Of a stretch of 64,000 nucleotides of DNA, positions 43,501-60,926 are shown one piece after another. Both the position numbers and the translations under genes were made by a program. The stretch lies in NCBI GenBank assembly GCA_904066235.2, contig CAJFCV020000002.1:2542001-2606000 (forward strand), given 5' to 3'. The stretch is from Bursaphelenchus xylophilus. Its lineage: Eukaryota; Nematoda; Chromadorea; Rhabditida; Aphelenchoididae. The stretch's first letter is position 1, and each line of letters starts with the position of its first letter. The notes beneath the pieces were generated by a model. The model saw only the letters and a list, made by a program, of their open reading frames with translations, searched no databases and had not been told where the DNA came from.

Positions 43501-45033
43501 TGGAAGTACGAGGAGTCGGCCGATGGATTACCTGTGGTGAGTTACAGATTTGGGCAAGATGACAAATGTTTATGGAGAAAAGGATACAAAGAAACTTTTG
43601 TACAGAAATTTAGAGGAGGCCAGAAAATTTTTATTCGCTATATCAGTATGTCGGGAAAATAATGAGCACTCTGTCGCATCAAAAATCGCATTAGAAAATG
43701 AATTGTGTCGCGGCAAGATCAAATTGCTTTTCACTTCAGCGACGCAATTGACGCAGCGACATTGTGCTCACTATTTTTCCGACAGACTGATATTAGTATT
43801 TTCATAAAGTCCCCGGACCTGTTGCCTTACTCTGCATCGTGCACAAAACCCGTCATTTTGCATTGTGCATATCACCCTTCTTTTTTCTTCGCATTGTGCG
43901 TGAAGATACCAACGGAAAGGATCGAACGCAGACTTTTACTCTAAAATTGACCGCACGGCATCAGAAGTTGTTTTTATAGGCAGGTTTTGTTACAGTTGTA
44001 CACAGGTTAAAGATACTTTGTTTCGTAGAAGCTGGTTAGAAAGAGGTCCGTAAAAAACGCAGAAAATGTGATGGCGTATAGTGCTAATTCAGCGACTGTA
44101 ATCAAACCTTTTGTCGATAACTTTTAGAGTCTTTTTTTCGTAGAAAAAATCACTTGTCATTGAACCTAAAACTCTGAGTCCAAAATTGCAAAAAAAAGTT
44201 TTTTTCTTTGCTTTCTTCTCCATACCCCACCTAGAAATCATTTCCAATTTTTTTCTAACTTTCAGCCCCTTCCATCCAACGTCTATCTCTCCGACTGGCT
44301 CCCTCAACGAGACATCCTCCTTCATCCCAAAACCCTTGGCTTTATCACTCATGGAGGAATGAACAGTATCTCCGAGGCGACGTGGAGTGGAGTCCCGACA
44401 ATCGTTGTCCCATTATTCGCGGATCAGCACAGAAATGGGGCCATGGCCAAGAGGAAGAAGGTGGGGGAAGTGTTGAGTAAATTGGACTTGGCCAAGACCG
44501 ACGTTATTGTGGAGAAGATTGGGAAATTGGTGAACGATGAAAGGTATGGGATTTTTGGATTTTTTTATGGCAAAAAAAATTTTAACGTTCTATCGGGAAA
44601 ATAATGTGGATTTCGCGCAGATCTTTTTTCTCATGCGTTTCCCGACAGAATTTTCATTTTTTTTTATTTTTTTATTTTTTGGAAGACTGAAAAAATAATT
44701 TTTTTTATTTTCTTTATTTTTCTATTTTTTTTTCTTATTTTTTAAAAATTTCTCCATTTTTCAACATCAAATACCCCAAAAAATATATTTCCAACTTTCA
44801 GTTACAAGGAGAACGCTCAAAAATTGGCCCAGATCATCCGAAACAAGCCAATTTCGCCGGAACAACGGGTGGTTCAGACGGCCGAATTCGCCGCCAGATA
44901 TGACATTGAAGAGCATTTGGATATGGACGGAAGAAAACTGAGTACGATAGAGTATTACAATATTGATATCATTCTTGTGGCTGTTGCCGTCCCCGCCGCA
45001 TTTGTTTGGCTCACTTCTTACCTGCTTTTCTGA
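40586..45033 (+). CDS. UDP-glucuronosyl/glucosyltransferase (GT1 family), copy 1
   Basis: Seven exons encode 503 residues: 40586-40699, 41594-41770, 42241-42484, 42598-42743, 43216-43536, 44266-44543 and 44802-45033. The catalytic His region is [18 protein letters not shown] (His20). The donor-binding signature runs from [17 protein letters not shown] to [21 protein letters not shown]-terminal hydrophobic anchor ([20 protein letters not shown]) fits an ER-membrane enzyme that conjugates small lipophilic molecules with sugar from UDP-sugar. Exons 3-6 have the same length and phase as in copy 2 downstream. Unlike copy 2 the reading starts without a signal peptide; a TTTTCAG acceptor 26 bases upstream keeps an open frame (LIPQAFTAM), so a separate upstream signal exon is possible. 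MITEs occupy introns 1, 4 and 5, and a short derivative lies in intron 6. Confidence 0.9.
40761..41571. mobile_element. F1 MITE, subtype A, split by a mariner-like insertion
   Basis: The left part (TTGTCGGGAAAATAATGAGC to GCATCGCCGCC) and right part (TTGTGTCACGGCAAAATC to TTTTCCCGACATACTG) are halves of one F1 copy. They are separated by the 652-bp element at 40825-41476 with TA on both sides. It lies in intron 1 of the first UGT gene. Confidence 0.85.
40825..41476. mobile_element. Mariner-like foldback element (652 bp)
   Basis: The ends CAGGGTGTTTCAAGAAATTC and its exact inverse, TA duplication at 40823-40824 and 41477-41478, and arms of about 170 bp (GAAAGAAGGTTATGGGCGGT on both). The centre (41060-41290) shows no transposase I can recognise. 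A decayed half copy is at 27886-28120. Confidence 0.85.
42761..42912. mobile_element. F1 MITE, subtype A
   Basis: GTCTGTCGGAAAAATAATGA left, TATTTTCCCAATAGACTG right; lies in intron 4 of the first UGT gene. Confidence 0.8.
43643..43790. mobile_element. F1 MITE, subtype A
   Basis: TA-flanked, TCAGTATGTCGGGAAAATAA left and TATTTTTCCGACAGACTGA right; lies in intron 5 of the first UGT gene. Confidence 0.9.
44588..44650. mobile_element. F1 MITE, internal-deletion derivative
   Basis: About 60 bp: TCTATCGGGAAAATAATGTG then GATTTCGCGC, ending TTTCCCGACAGAA. Most of the interior is missing. It lies in intron 6 of the first UGT gene. Confidence 0.7.
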
Positions 45034-45524
45034 GAAATCTTACGTATCCATTGAAAATATCAAGGTTAATATGAATACTATCTAAAAAAAAACACAAGTA
45101 TTCGTAGGGTTTGTGGTTATACTTTTGTTTTGCCCCGATTGACTTGATTTTTGGCATGGTGGTTCTTTTAGATGCTCTCTTTGAGTATTTGAAAAAAAAT
45201 TTCGAAATTTTCAATTTTGAGTGACCTATGACGTCATGAAATGTCGAAACTTTGAGCTACCATATCTCGCTTCGTTTTATAGGTATCGACTTGATTTTTG
45301 GTTTCGTCGCGTATGGTACATAATGGGACAATCACTGTCGAGATTTTTTCGAAATTTCAAATTTTACGAAAAAAATCTCAAAAAATGACCTTTTTTCGTA
45401 AACGTTCGACGCGTCCAGCTTTATTGAAATGCAAGCTTCTACAGGTCCATATCGGGAAAGCAAATTCATAACTAAGAGATATCTCGATGTATGTGTAGAT
45501 ACGGCCATGTACAAAGTTACACTT

Positions 45525-45558
45525 CCAGAAAACCCCGTCATGATGACGGATTTTCTGG
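45525..45558. repeat. Hairpin with CCGTCAT / ATGACGG core
   Basis: The arms pair over about 16 positions with one mismatch or bulge. Confidence 0.7.
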
Positions 45559-45912
45559 ATTTTTTCAATTCCATTAAATTCTACGTACCAAACTTCGTAT
45601 TTGGTCGTGCCTTTCTTTTTGTAGTGAACTTCGTATTTTAGCCATGGCTTACTGTAGAAAATACGATTTGCACAGTGCAAAGTTCGACAAAATGGTTCTC
45701 GGCTCCCAGGTCGAAATTCAAAAAAATCACTCGCAAATCTTATTTTTTTTGCCCGAAGATTGCCCTCAATTGTTTTTGGACCTGTAGTCATCGTCATCTC
45801 TCAGAACCAGTTTCGCCAAAAAAAAGTCGATTTTTCAAATTTTTCAAATTTTCAGTTTTTCAAATTTTTACCCCGGACGGTCAACAACAATGTCAAAAGT
45901 GCCCAACTATAG

Positions 45913-45939
45913 ATTGTAGAGCTCGAAGAGCTCTACAAT
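45913..45939. repeat. Perfect hairpin, 12-bp arms
   Basis: ATTGTAGAGCTC and GAGCTCTACAAT with a GAA loop. Confidence 0.85.
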
Positions 45940-47103
45940 TTACAAGCTTACACCACGTTCGTATCTCTCGAATTACGGCCCCCAGAGCGGCCGGAAATTT
46001 CGGCCGAAAAATGGGCACCTTTTTCAAAAAGATCCCCTCAGGGCAACAAGCGATGTTTGAAAACTTGACTTCCTGGATGTGATAGTAGACAAACCAAACT
46101 ACCATCATGCCAAGTTTCAGGTCGCTGCGTTCCGTATTCGCTGTGCACTGGGTCATCAAAAAAAATTTCGAAATTTTGGCCGAATTTCGGCCCTCAGGGC
46201 TTCAGATGGAATTTTTTTGAATTTTTATTTGTTCTGCCGGGTTCAGTAGGTTAAACTGCTATAGAAACGACAATCGAATTCTAAAATACGACCAAGCTGC
46301 GAGAGGAATATTAGAATTACAAAATTTTTGGATTTTGCTTACTTTGGCGAAAGTTACATTATCTGAAAAACAAGGTCGAAATCGAAAAATCCCGCTCTCA
46401 GGTGCACTTCGTATTTAGACTTCGGAGAAGTATGCAAAACCTCAGTTGTAACATACAACTTTTTGGTAAGATATTTGGAACGAAAAAAAAATTTCAAAAT
46501 TAACATAATCACAAAATCGACCAAAACTCAAAAATTTCCAACCAAAATTCGTCTAAAAGTTACATATTCGGAATCTCCACGTCATTTTGGATATAGTCGT
46601 ATCTTTTTTCCCGGTACTTTTAGTGCAACAAGTGCCAGTTTTGAAAGAACGCCCACTTCCATGACCGAAAACACAAGAAAAGAGCGCGGCGAAGAGAGAG
46701 AGCGGGCAGAGAACTGTTTCCTTCTTCGTTTGGCGGGAGAAAAAAGAGAGTGAGAAAGGGGTGGAGGGTGATTAGACAAAGGTTTTCTCTTTCGATTTCG
46801 GTCAGAGATAAGACGGAGAGAGTGCTGAGTGTGAGGAGGGTGGTACGGAAACTGTCATCGTGACGCGTAATGACGGGAATTTCTGGATTTTTTTTGAGAA
46901 TTTTTGTAAAATTATTTTTTTGGTCCTGGATTCTCGGGATTTGGCCGTTTTAGGGCCAAATTTGACGGGGATTTCGGGAAAAATATTGGATTTGGATAAT
47001 TTTGAGTGCTGAGTCTATCTTTTCGAGGTTTTAGTTGATTTTTCCTTATTGTATGAGCTTCTGATCAAGTTTTGGTGGAAGGAAGATTGTTTTAGGTAAA
47101 AAA

Positions 47104-47470
47104 ATGTAGTCTCGCGGCGGCCGTAGGCCGTCGCCTCATGCCGGCTCTTTAACCCGGCTAAGCGATCTGGGACTGACTTGACGATTAGGGTAAGCTTAGC
47201 GATCTGAACTTTTTGACCTAAGACAAGGTCGGCTTGGCGTTTTGAACGCCGAAAGTTGCTACTAGGCTCAGTCTAACGCGTAGCGTTTTTCTGCCGCGGC
47301 CGGAGGCCGTCGGCAAAGCTTTGGCGAGCGTTTCTTCCGCAAAAGCGACTTTTCATCACAATTTATCTTCAAAAATGGCTCAAATCGTTGCGCAAAGCAG
47401 CGAAACCGGGCGCAGGGTTGCCCGAGAGACGTGAGCAGCCGCAGGCTGCGAAGTCTCGAGCCCTAGTCGT
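47104..47470. ncRNA. GC-rich island with several hairpins (possible structured RNA or element)
   Basis: In AT-rich surroundings this stretch has GCGGCCGTAGGCCGTCGC, GCGGCCGGAGGCCGTCGG and GCAGCCGCAGGCTGC, three versions of one hairpin motif, plus CTAAGCGATCTG / CTTAGCGATCTG twice. Another is a nested hairpin at 47424-47459 (outer GAGAC/GTCTC, inner GCAGCC/GGCTGC). There is no long ORF. Whether it is transcribed cannot be seen from sequence; a non-coding transposon remnant is the alternative. Confidence 0.35.
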
Positions 47471-47509
47471 GTGAAAATTGATAAAAATTGACTTGGGTTT
47501 ACAAGGGAT

Positions 47510-47800
47510 GTGCTAGAACTGCGGGGTGTTTAGATTTTCATGAAACTTGGCCAAAGTTTGGACAGAATGTTTTGTAAAGAAGTTTGGTAAAAAAACTGGA
47601 ACTTTTATGCAAATTTTGGCATGAAAAATTTCATCCCTGTTTCTACTGTAAAGGGTAATTTTTCCATAAAAATCAGTTTTTTCCGCACGAAACTGTTTTT
47701 CTCTCTAACCTCTCTCCGCATTCCGCGTACTCCCTCAACGATCGTTGAATATCTCGGCTGCCTCTGCAGAGCGCGAGCTAAAACCTTCTGGAAGTGATAT
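47510..47800 (+). repeat. R1-family repeat, partial
   Basis: Contains GTGTTTAGATTTTCATGAAA, GGCATGAAAAATTTCATCCC, TTCCGCACGAAACTG and GAATATCTCGGCTGCCTCTG. Confidence 0.65.
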
Positions 47801-48024
47801 GCGTATAAGCAATGGCACAGACGGCCACGGACAAGAAGAATTACGAAAAGGTCACATATACAATCTTATCATTATTATCAAAGCAGACCCTGCGTTTGAT
47901 GATGAAACTTAACTTGGCGCATATTTGATCGTTGATTCCACAAGTGCTCTTTGAACTGTTTGGATCAGTAAATGATGATAATGTCGTTCGGCGTACGCCA
48001 TTTGAAATCCACACTGCTCTATTA

Positions 48025-48148
48025 TCAGTCTGTCCGGAAAAATAATGTTTATTTGTTGCGCCGTTGAATCGTTGATCATCGCGCTGGCCGCTGCTGCAGA
48101 AGAAATATCTTGCTGCGACGAATCCACATTATTTTCCGGACAGGCTGA
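48025..48148. mobile_element. F1 MITE, subtype C
   Basis: TA-flanked (48023-48024, 48149-48150) with TCAGTCTGTCCGGAAAAATA left and TTATTTTCCGGACAGGCTGA right. Confidence 0.85.
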
Positions 48149-48514
48149 TAGACAGCATCTTCTGCTGTTTGAAAGATCTACTTCTGATGACTTCGCTGCT
48201 TTTGCAACCACTTTGCGGGCAGCCTGAATTTACCAATTCGAATTACGATTTGTCTACCGTAATATACGTAGTTCTTTCACGTCCTCTAGAGCTTAAAGTA
48301 TGTTTTCTCAAAACAAGTAGCGAAAAAAATAAAATCAATCTGCTACGTTCCTGCACAACCCCCTAAAGTTCCAGTGTTACAACACTCCTTTGAAAAAGAT
48401 AAACGGAAACTTTTTGGTAATGACAAATAACTCGCTACAAGCGGGAGCGCAGTTTCAAAAGTTTTCTATTAACACACACGTGATTCGAGGTTTATTCAGT
48501 TTTCTTGAAATAAC

Positions 48515-48890
48515 AGCGAAGTACTTGAAGCGCGGCGCTCCGATTTTGATGAAACCTGGCACATGTCAATAATAATTTTTTCGAATACATATGTAAGACT
48601 CCTAGCTTGCGCTTTGCACAAATTACCGAGATTTTTAAGTCGAAAGTTGGCAAAAATGTGGCACTTTTTCGCGATTTTTTTTGTTAATAAGGTTAATGCT
48701 TCCACAAAAAAATAATTTTTTTCGACTGCCTCCACTTTTGCATACTCTCTCGGCCGCAAAAAATTTCTGAATATCTCGGTTGCGTCTGCAAAGCGCCAGC
48801 CAAAATTTTCAGCCCTTTGATCTGTGGGCCAGTTGGGAGGTGGGTGCAAAATTGAAGGGAAATCTGACCCTTCCTTTGTAACGGGATAAA
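48515..48890 (+). mobile_element. R1 element, internally shortened
   Basis: Left GCGAAGTACTTGAAGCGCGG with ATGAAACCTGGCAC, right half CTCTCGGCCGCAAAAAATTT, TCTCGGTTGCGTCTGCAAAG. Confidence 0.65.
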
Positions 48891-48938
48891 CTTTTTAATC
48901 AAAAACTTCATTGTTTACCTTTGCCAGCGGCCGCGTAA

Positions 48939-49082
48939 GAGTCTGTCGGGAAAATATATAGATCCTTCCGATCAAAAATTCCATCACCGCCAAGAAAACC
49001 AGCTGTTTCATGGCAAAACAAGTTGCTTTGTACTCCGCGATTGGCTCAGCAACAGGGCGCTCACTATTTTCCCGACAGGCTG
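48939..49082. mobile_element. F1 MITE, subtype A, diverged
   Basis: GAGTCTGTCGGGAAAATATA left, CTCACTATTTTCCCGACAGG right. Confidence 0.75.
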
Positions 49083-49242
49083 GTATTTTTAGCAACAGCA
49101 CGCCAGACACCCAAGCGTTCCGTTTTTTGATGGTTGAACCCATTTAGTTAACGCTCCTCTAACCAATTACCTCATCAGACAAGGCTATTTATGTTATGCT
49201 CAGCGTGTGTGACTTGTTACCAAGTTTTCCGACTTTACAGTT

Positions 49243-49250
49243 TATAAATA
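49243..49250 (+). promoter_or_regulatory. TATA-like box before the second UGT gene
   Basis: TATAAATA lies 50 bases upstream of the ATG at 49301. The preceding TTTACAG could alternatively be a trans-splice acceptor, in which case this would be 5' untranslated sequence. Confidence 0.3.
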
Positions 49251-49300
49251 AAAGTTAACTTTCCGAAGGGCCTGCTACTTCGCTAAACGTCTCAATCGAA

Positions 49301-54225
<4,925 letters not shown>

Positions 54226-54292
54226 ATTTCATATTAGAACAGAAAAAAACGATCTTATAAACAGTTTTACCATGTAAAATACTAAACTTTTT

Positions 54293-54298
54293 AATAAA
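54293..54298 (+). terminator. Polyadenylation signal of the second UGT gene
   Basis: AATAAA about 70 bases after the stop codon, just before the convergent kinase-like gene ends on the other strand. Confidence 0.6.
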
Positions 54299-54348
54299 TT
54301 TTCAAAACCAACACTCCTAGAATTCTTCAAACACAACAACTTGTCTCT

Positions 54349-57467
<3,119 letters not shown>

Positions 57468-57829
57468 CTGACCAATTTATATGCCTAAAATGATAATCAC
57501 TTATTTTCGAAGATAAAAGAGCCTTTGCCTTGCAGTACTCAATACAAATTATAACAAAAACTTCCAAAAAAAATTCCGAAAAACAATTTTTTATTTTTTT
57601 TGTGGCGTTCCGTCGACGTTATTGATTGGGCGGATTGCCATGGTAAATATTGGATAAAATTATTTGCTCCTGATGTCCGAGGGAGAGTCAAGGATGAGAA
57701 AAAGGTTGTGGCACATTGATATGTACAAACAATAAAACAAAGAGAGCATTTTTTGAAGAAAGATATTGTTGTAGATGGCCCCAATTATTTCTATTTACCA
57801 GGGTTTGGACGCTCGTATTATTATTTTCT

Positions 57830-58800
57830 TCAAATTTGGCACGTTTACTCTGCGTAGGCCACATATTAATCCCTAAAAACCTTTTCCCAAAAACAAGTCA
57901 AATAGTCAGTCCGAAGGCAAAATCAAAAGCCTAGGCCACATAACAATTTCCAAAAAATTTTGTCTCGCACTTTGCAAGGGCAAAATTTTGACGTTTCAAA
58001 GGACGGCTAAAGTAAAAAAAGCTTTCTTCCAGTCTGATTTTCAATGAAAAATTGAAAAAAAATGTCAAATTTTGGCCGACTTTTGGATGAAAAATCTGGG
58101 TTGTCCCTGTAAAATGCAGAGATTTTGAGAACTATGAGCTCGCACTTATGCATAGTCGTTCCGTACAACGAGCCAGTTTCATAGATTGTTATGAAGGGAT
58201 TTTTTCGACAAGGAAAGTGATGTGAAGAAACATGGCACAAATTTATAAAAACTTATTCTACGACATAACTCTTAGCTCACGTAAAACCCTTAATCTTCAG
58301 AAATATGGCCAAAAACGGTTTTCTTTGTGATCGCTCTCCGCATTCCGCATAGTCTCTCTGCCTCAAAGATCGGTTAATATCTCGGCGGACCTTGGAAAGC
58401 GCGGGCTAAGACTTTCATAAATTTATGTGTGGTCTGCAAAACTGTCAGAAAATCTGTTTTTCGTACTTGGAAAACCTTGTAAATTTCGCGTTGCTTGCCA
58501 GGAACGAGCCGACAAAGAGCGGTCACGGAGAAAAACTCTGTTTGGCCGCATTTTTGTTACTTTCTTGCAGGAAGAATTGATTTTTGTTGCGGAAATATTA
58601 CTCTGTGGTAGAAACGGGCATAAAGAATTTAGTGCCATTTTAGCCAACTTTCGGACTAAAAATCTCGGTCGTTTCTGCAAAGCGCGAGCTAGGAGTCTTC
58701 CAAATTTTTTAGCAACAACTTATCTAACTTTGTGCCATGTTTCAGCAAAATATGAGCTTCGCACTTGGGGTACTGGTTTAGTTGGCTCCGTGGACAACTA
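57830..58800. repeat. Several R1-family fragments in both orientations
   Basis: Recognisable pieces include GGCCACATATTAATCCCTAA, TTGAATATCTC-like CGGTTAATATCTCGGCGGAC, AAAAATCTCGGTCGTTTCTG and CAGCAAAATATGAGCTTCGC. They form at least three partial copies placed head to tail or inverted. A 9-bp-arm hairpin (ATCCTCACA/TGTGAGGAT) is at 58856-58875. Confidence 0.55.
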
Positions 58801-58979
58801 AAAACTTTTTTAGTTACTTTTTCATGTTTCACGGCCGGTTTTTTGGCGATAATGCGATCCTCACATGTGTGAGGATTACATTTTTTTTTGTCCTTTCCAT
58901 CGCTTCCTACTGTACTCTTCTCCAATTAATCCTTTCGCCGTGCATGCAGCGGCACGTTCTGCTGCTGGGAAATCTTTAA

Positions 58980-59340
58980 TCGCTTATTAGTGCGGACGTA
59001 ATTGTCTTACAGCGCTCGAACGGGCTAATCCGCACCGCGAAAGAGTGCAAAGCCGAAACCTTCGAAGGACCGAAAAAAAGCGTCGGATTTACACCAGCGG
59101 CGGCCCGTAGCGGCGAAAAAACGCCCTGCGGTCTTATTTTCGGAGCGGATTAATTGCAGCGAAAACCCGTGCGGTGTGTGTGTAAAGTGAGTTATTTCAC
59201 AACTGTCGGGGTGTAGTCCACGTTAATTACAACTTTAATTACACCCAGCCCTGAGGGCTTTCAACTTGTTGGGAGCGCCGCAATTACGGGCAAGATTGGG
59301 GCTTGGCGGAGCGTTTGGAAGAGCCCTCAATTAGATTGCA
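58980..59340. other. GC-rich unique intergenic stretch
   Basis: CpG-rich, non-repetitive and without a protein-like ORF (CAGCGGCGGCCCGTAGCGGC). It includes a pair of TTAATTA sites (CACGTTAATTACAACTTTAA), which would suit homeodomain factors. It may be a regulatory region, but this is inference only. Confidence 0.3.
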
Positions 59341-59389
59341 AGCTGGTGAGGTGTTATTTTATGTCATTTTTGTATCATAAACGTTTATA

Positions 59390-60300
59390 GGGAAGTTAGT
59401 GGGTAGCTTTAATTTGATGAACTTGGCAAAAATTTCGAATAATTTTTTGTAAGACATATACGAATGGCATAGATTTTAGATCCAAAATTGGCCAAAATAC
59501 GACAGTTTTTTGCAAATTCTGGCATGAAACCCTGCATGCGTAATTCCGATGTTTTTTGTTTTGGTTGCAATCCGGCCTCTGGGCTACGAATCGCAAAGGC
59601 CCGAAAAATTCGTTGTTTCTATCAATTTTATGAGCATTGCACTGTGCAAAAAAAGCAAAAGTGCGCCCGCAAAGTGCACGCTGACTTGTTCTGCACAGCA
59701 AAACAGCCAAAAATTACGTCAGCAACTGACCGACTGACTAGAAGAAGATTTTTATTGTTTGAGTGTTTATTTTGGGTTAAAACGTACACTTAGGGCCTCT
59801 GAAATCATCTATTATTGACGGTGTTTGTTGTACGGGAGCTTTTTGTCCGGAGTTTCCACTGGGCGTATTCTGTGATATTCTTTACTGTACCAGCTTTGCC
59901 GTTTTTTCTATACTCTCTACGTATACCATTACACTACTTCTCTTTACGTATTTTTGATTTCGCTCATATTTGTGTTGTACTCAAAGTCACAAAGTGAGTG
60001 AAGTCAAAAATATTACAACTTTGGTAACACGTGTTTTCCATGTTGGTGGTAAGTCTCTAGGGCCTTGCGAAGAACATTTAAAATGAGCCAGGTTGTTGGT
60101 CAGCTGGGTAATTATAATATGTATAACGGCTTTTATAAAGCTTCAAAGATGACCAACAACGCCACAGAAAAACGTCGTTTGCGGGAAATTGTACGCTTTA
60201 GGTGTAATGTGAGGAAAAGCGCCGCTGACGCATCGAACCCTCATAGATGCTTAGGTGGTCATGTTTTGAGAAAATTTTTGATAATATACATATAATTGGT
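59390..60300. other. Intergenic; R1 and CACTGTGCA fragments
   Basis: 59400-59540 is an R1 piece (GATGAACTTGGCAA, TTCTGGCATGAAAC). 59635-59700 carries GCACTGTGCAAAAAAAGC motifs. The rest is unique and no gene was recognised. Confidence 0.4.
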
Positions 60301-60318
60301 ATTGAGCTAAATAGGATA

Positions 60319-60596
60319 TCAGTCCGTCGGGAAAATAGTGGTGTATCTTCGCAGAAACATGTTTTGCTCCGTCGAAAAAGGTGTGCAGTTGCGCACCAAG
60401 TTTCCAGCTGCTGGAAATCGCGAAGCGATGATGGGGCGATCCCAAGGCGTGACAAATCCGCTGAGCATTGTCTGTCGGGAAAATAATGTGGTTTTTCAGC
60501 GCCTTGGAATCGCCCATCATCGCCTGGCGATCGCTAGCCGCGGTTGGAAAAAAAAATTTGCTGCGACGGCCCGCCACTATTTTCCCGACAGACTAA
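60319..60596. mobile_element. Two abutting F1 MITEs, subtype C-like
   Basis: A TA-flanked left end (TCAGTCCGTCGGGAAAATAG) opens a first copy whose right end is lost at about 60465, directly followed by a second copy (TGTCTGTCGGGAAAATAATG to CTATTTTCCCGACAGACT). Both contain GAATCGCCCATCATCGC-like interior words in opposite orientation. Confidence 0.75.
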
Positions 60597-60926
60597 TAGT
60601 GCCGTAAAATGGTTTTCGATGTTTCGTAAATCATGTTTTCGCAAAAAAAAATCATTTTTTTCCTCGCAAAATCGCAAAGATAGCAAAGATAGTGTTACGG
60701 CCACAAGTGTTTTTTCACTTTGCACATATTGACATCAACCCACACACCATCAGTGGAAATTGTTTTCCATTGTGAAGAAAGTTGCTTTTTATCAGCAGCA
60801 AAGTATGCCGATATGGTCAGTGGGAGGCACGTGGGAAGTTTGCTTCCGCATTTGTTCATTTCCAAACTACTGCCCTTGTTTTTGGCGGTCGGCGAAAAGC
60901 GAACGTTACAATAAAAAGTGTGCAGA

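Larger units (their letters stand above)
45034..47100. other. Intergenic between the two UGT genes, part 1
   Basis: Mostly AT-rich with repeated words (TTCGAAATTT, GACTTGATTTTTGG). It holds two good hairpins: 45525-45558 (CCAGAAAA ... TTTTCTGG around CCGTCATGATGACGG) and 45913-45939. Two ORFs of 135-139 codons exist on opposite strands but look non-coding. A purine-rich stretch is at 46670-46760. Confidence 0.4.

Noticed and set aside
45378..46082. Overlapping ORFs of 139 (minus) and 135 (plus) codons
   Set aside because: Composition follows AT-rich low-complexity DNA and hairpins, with no recognisable motif or exon partners.
47104..47470. Horizontally transferred bacterial segment
   Set aside because: High GC alone is not evidence; there is no ORF or bacterial gene similarity, so it is kept only as a structured island.
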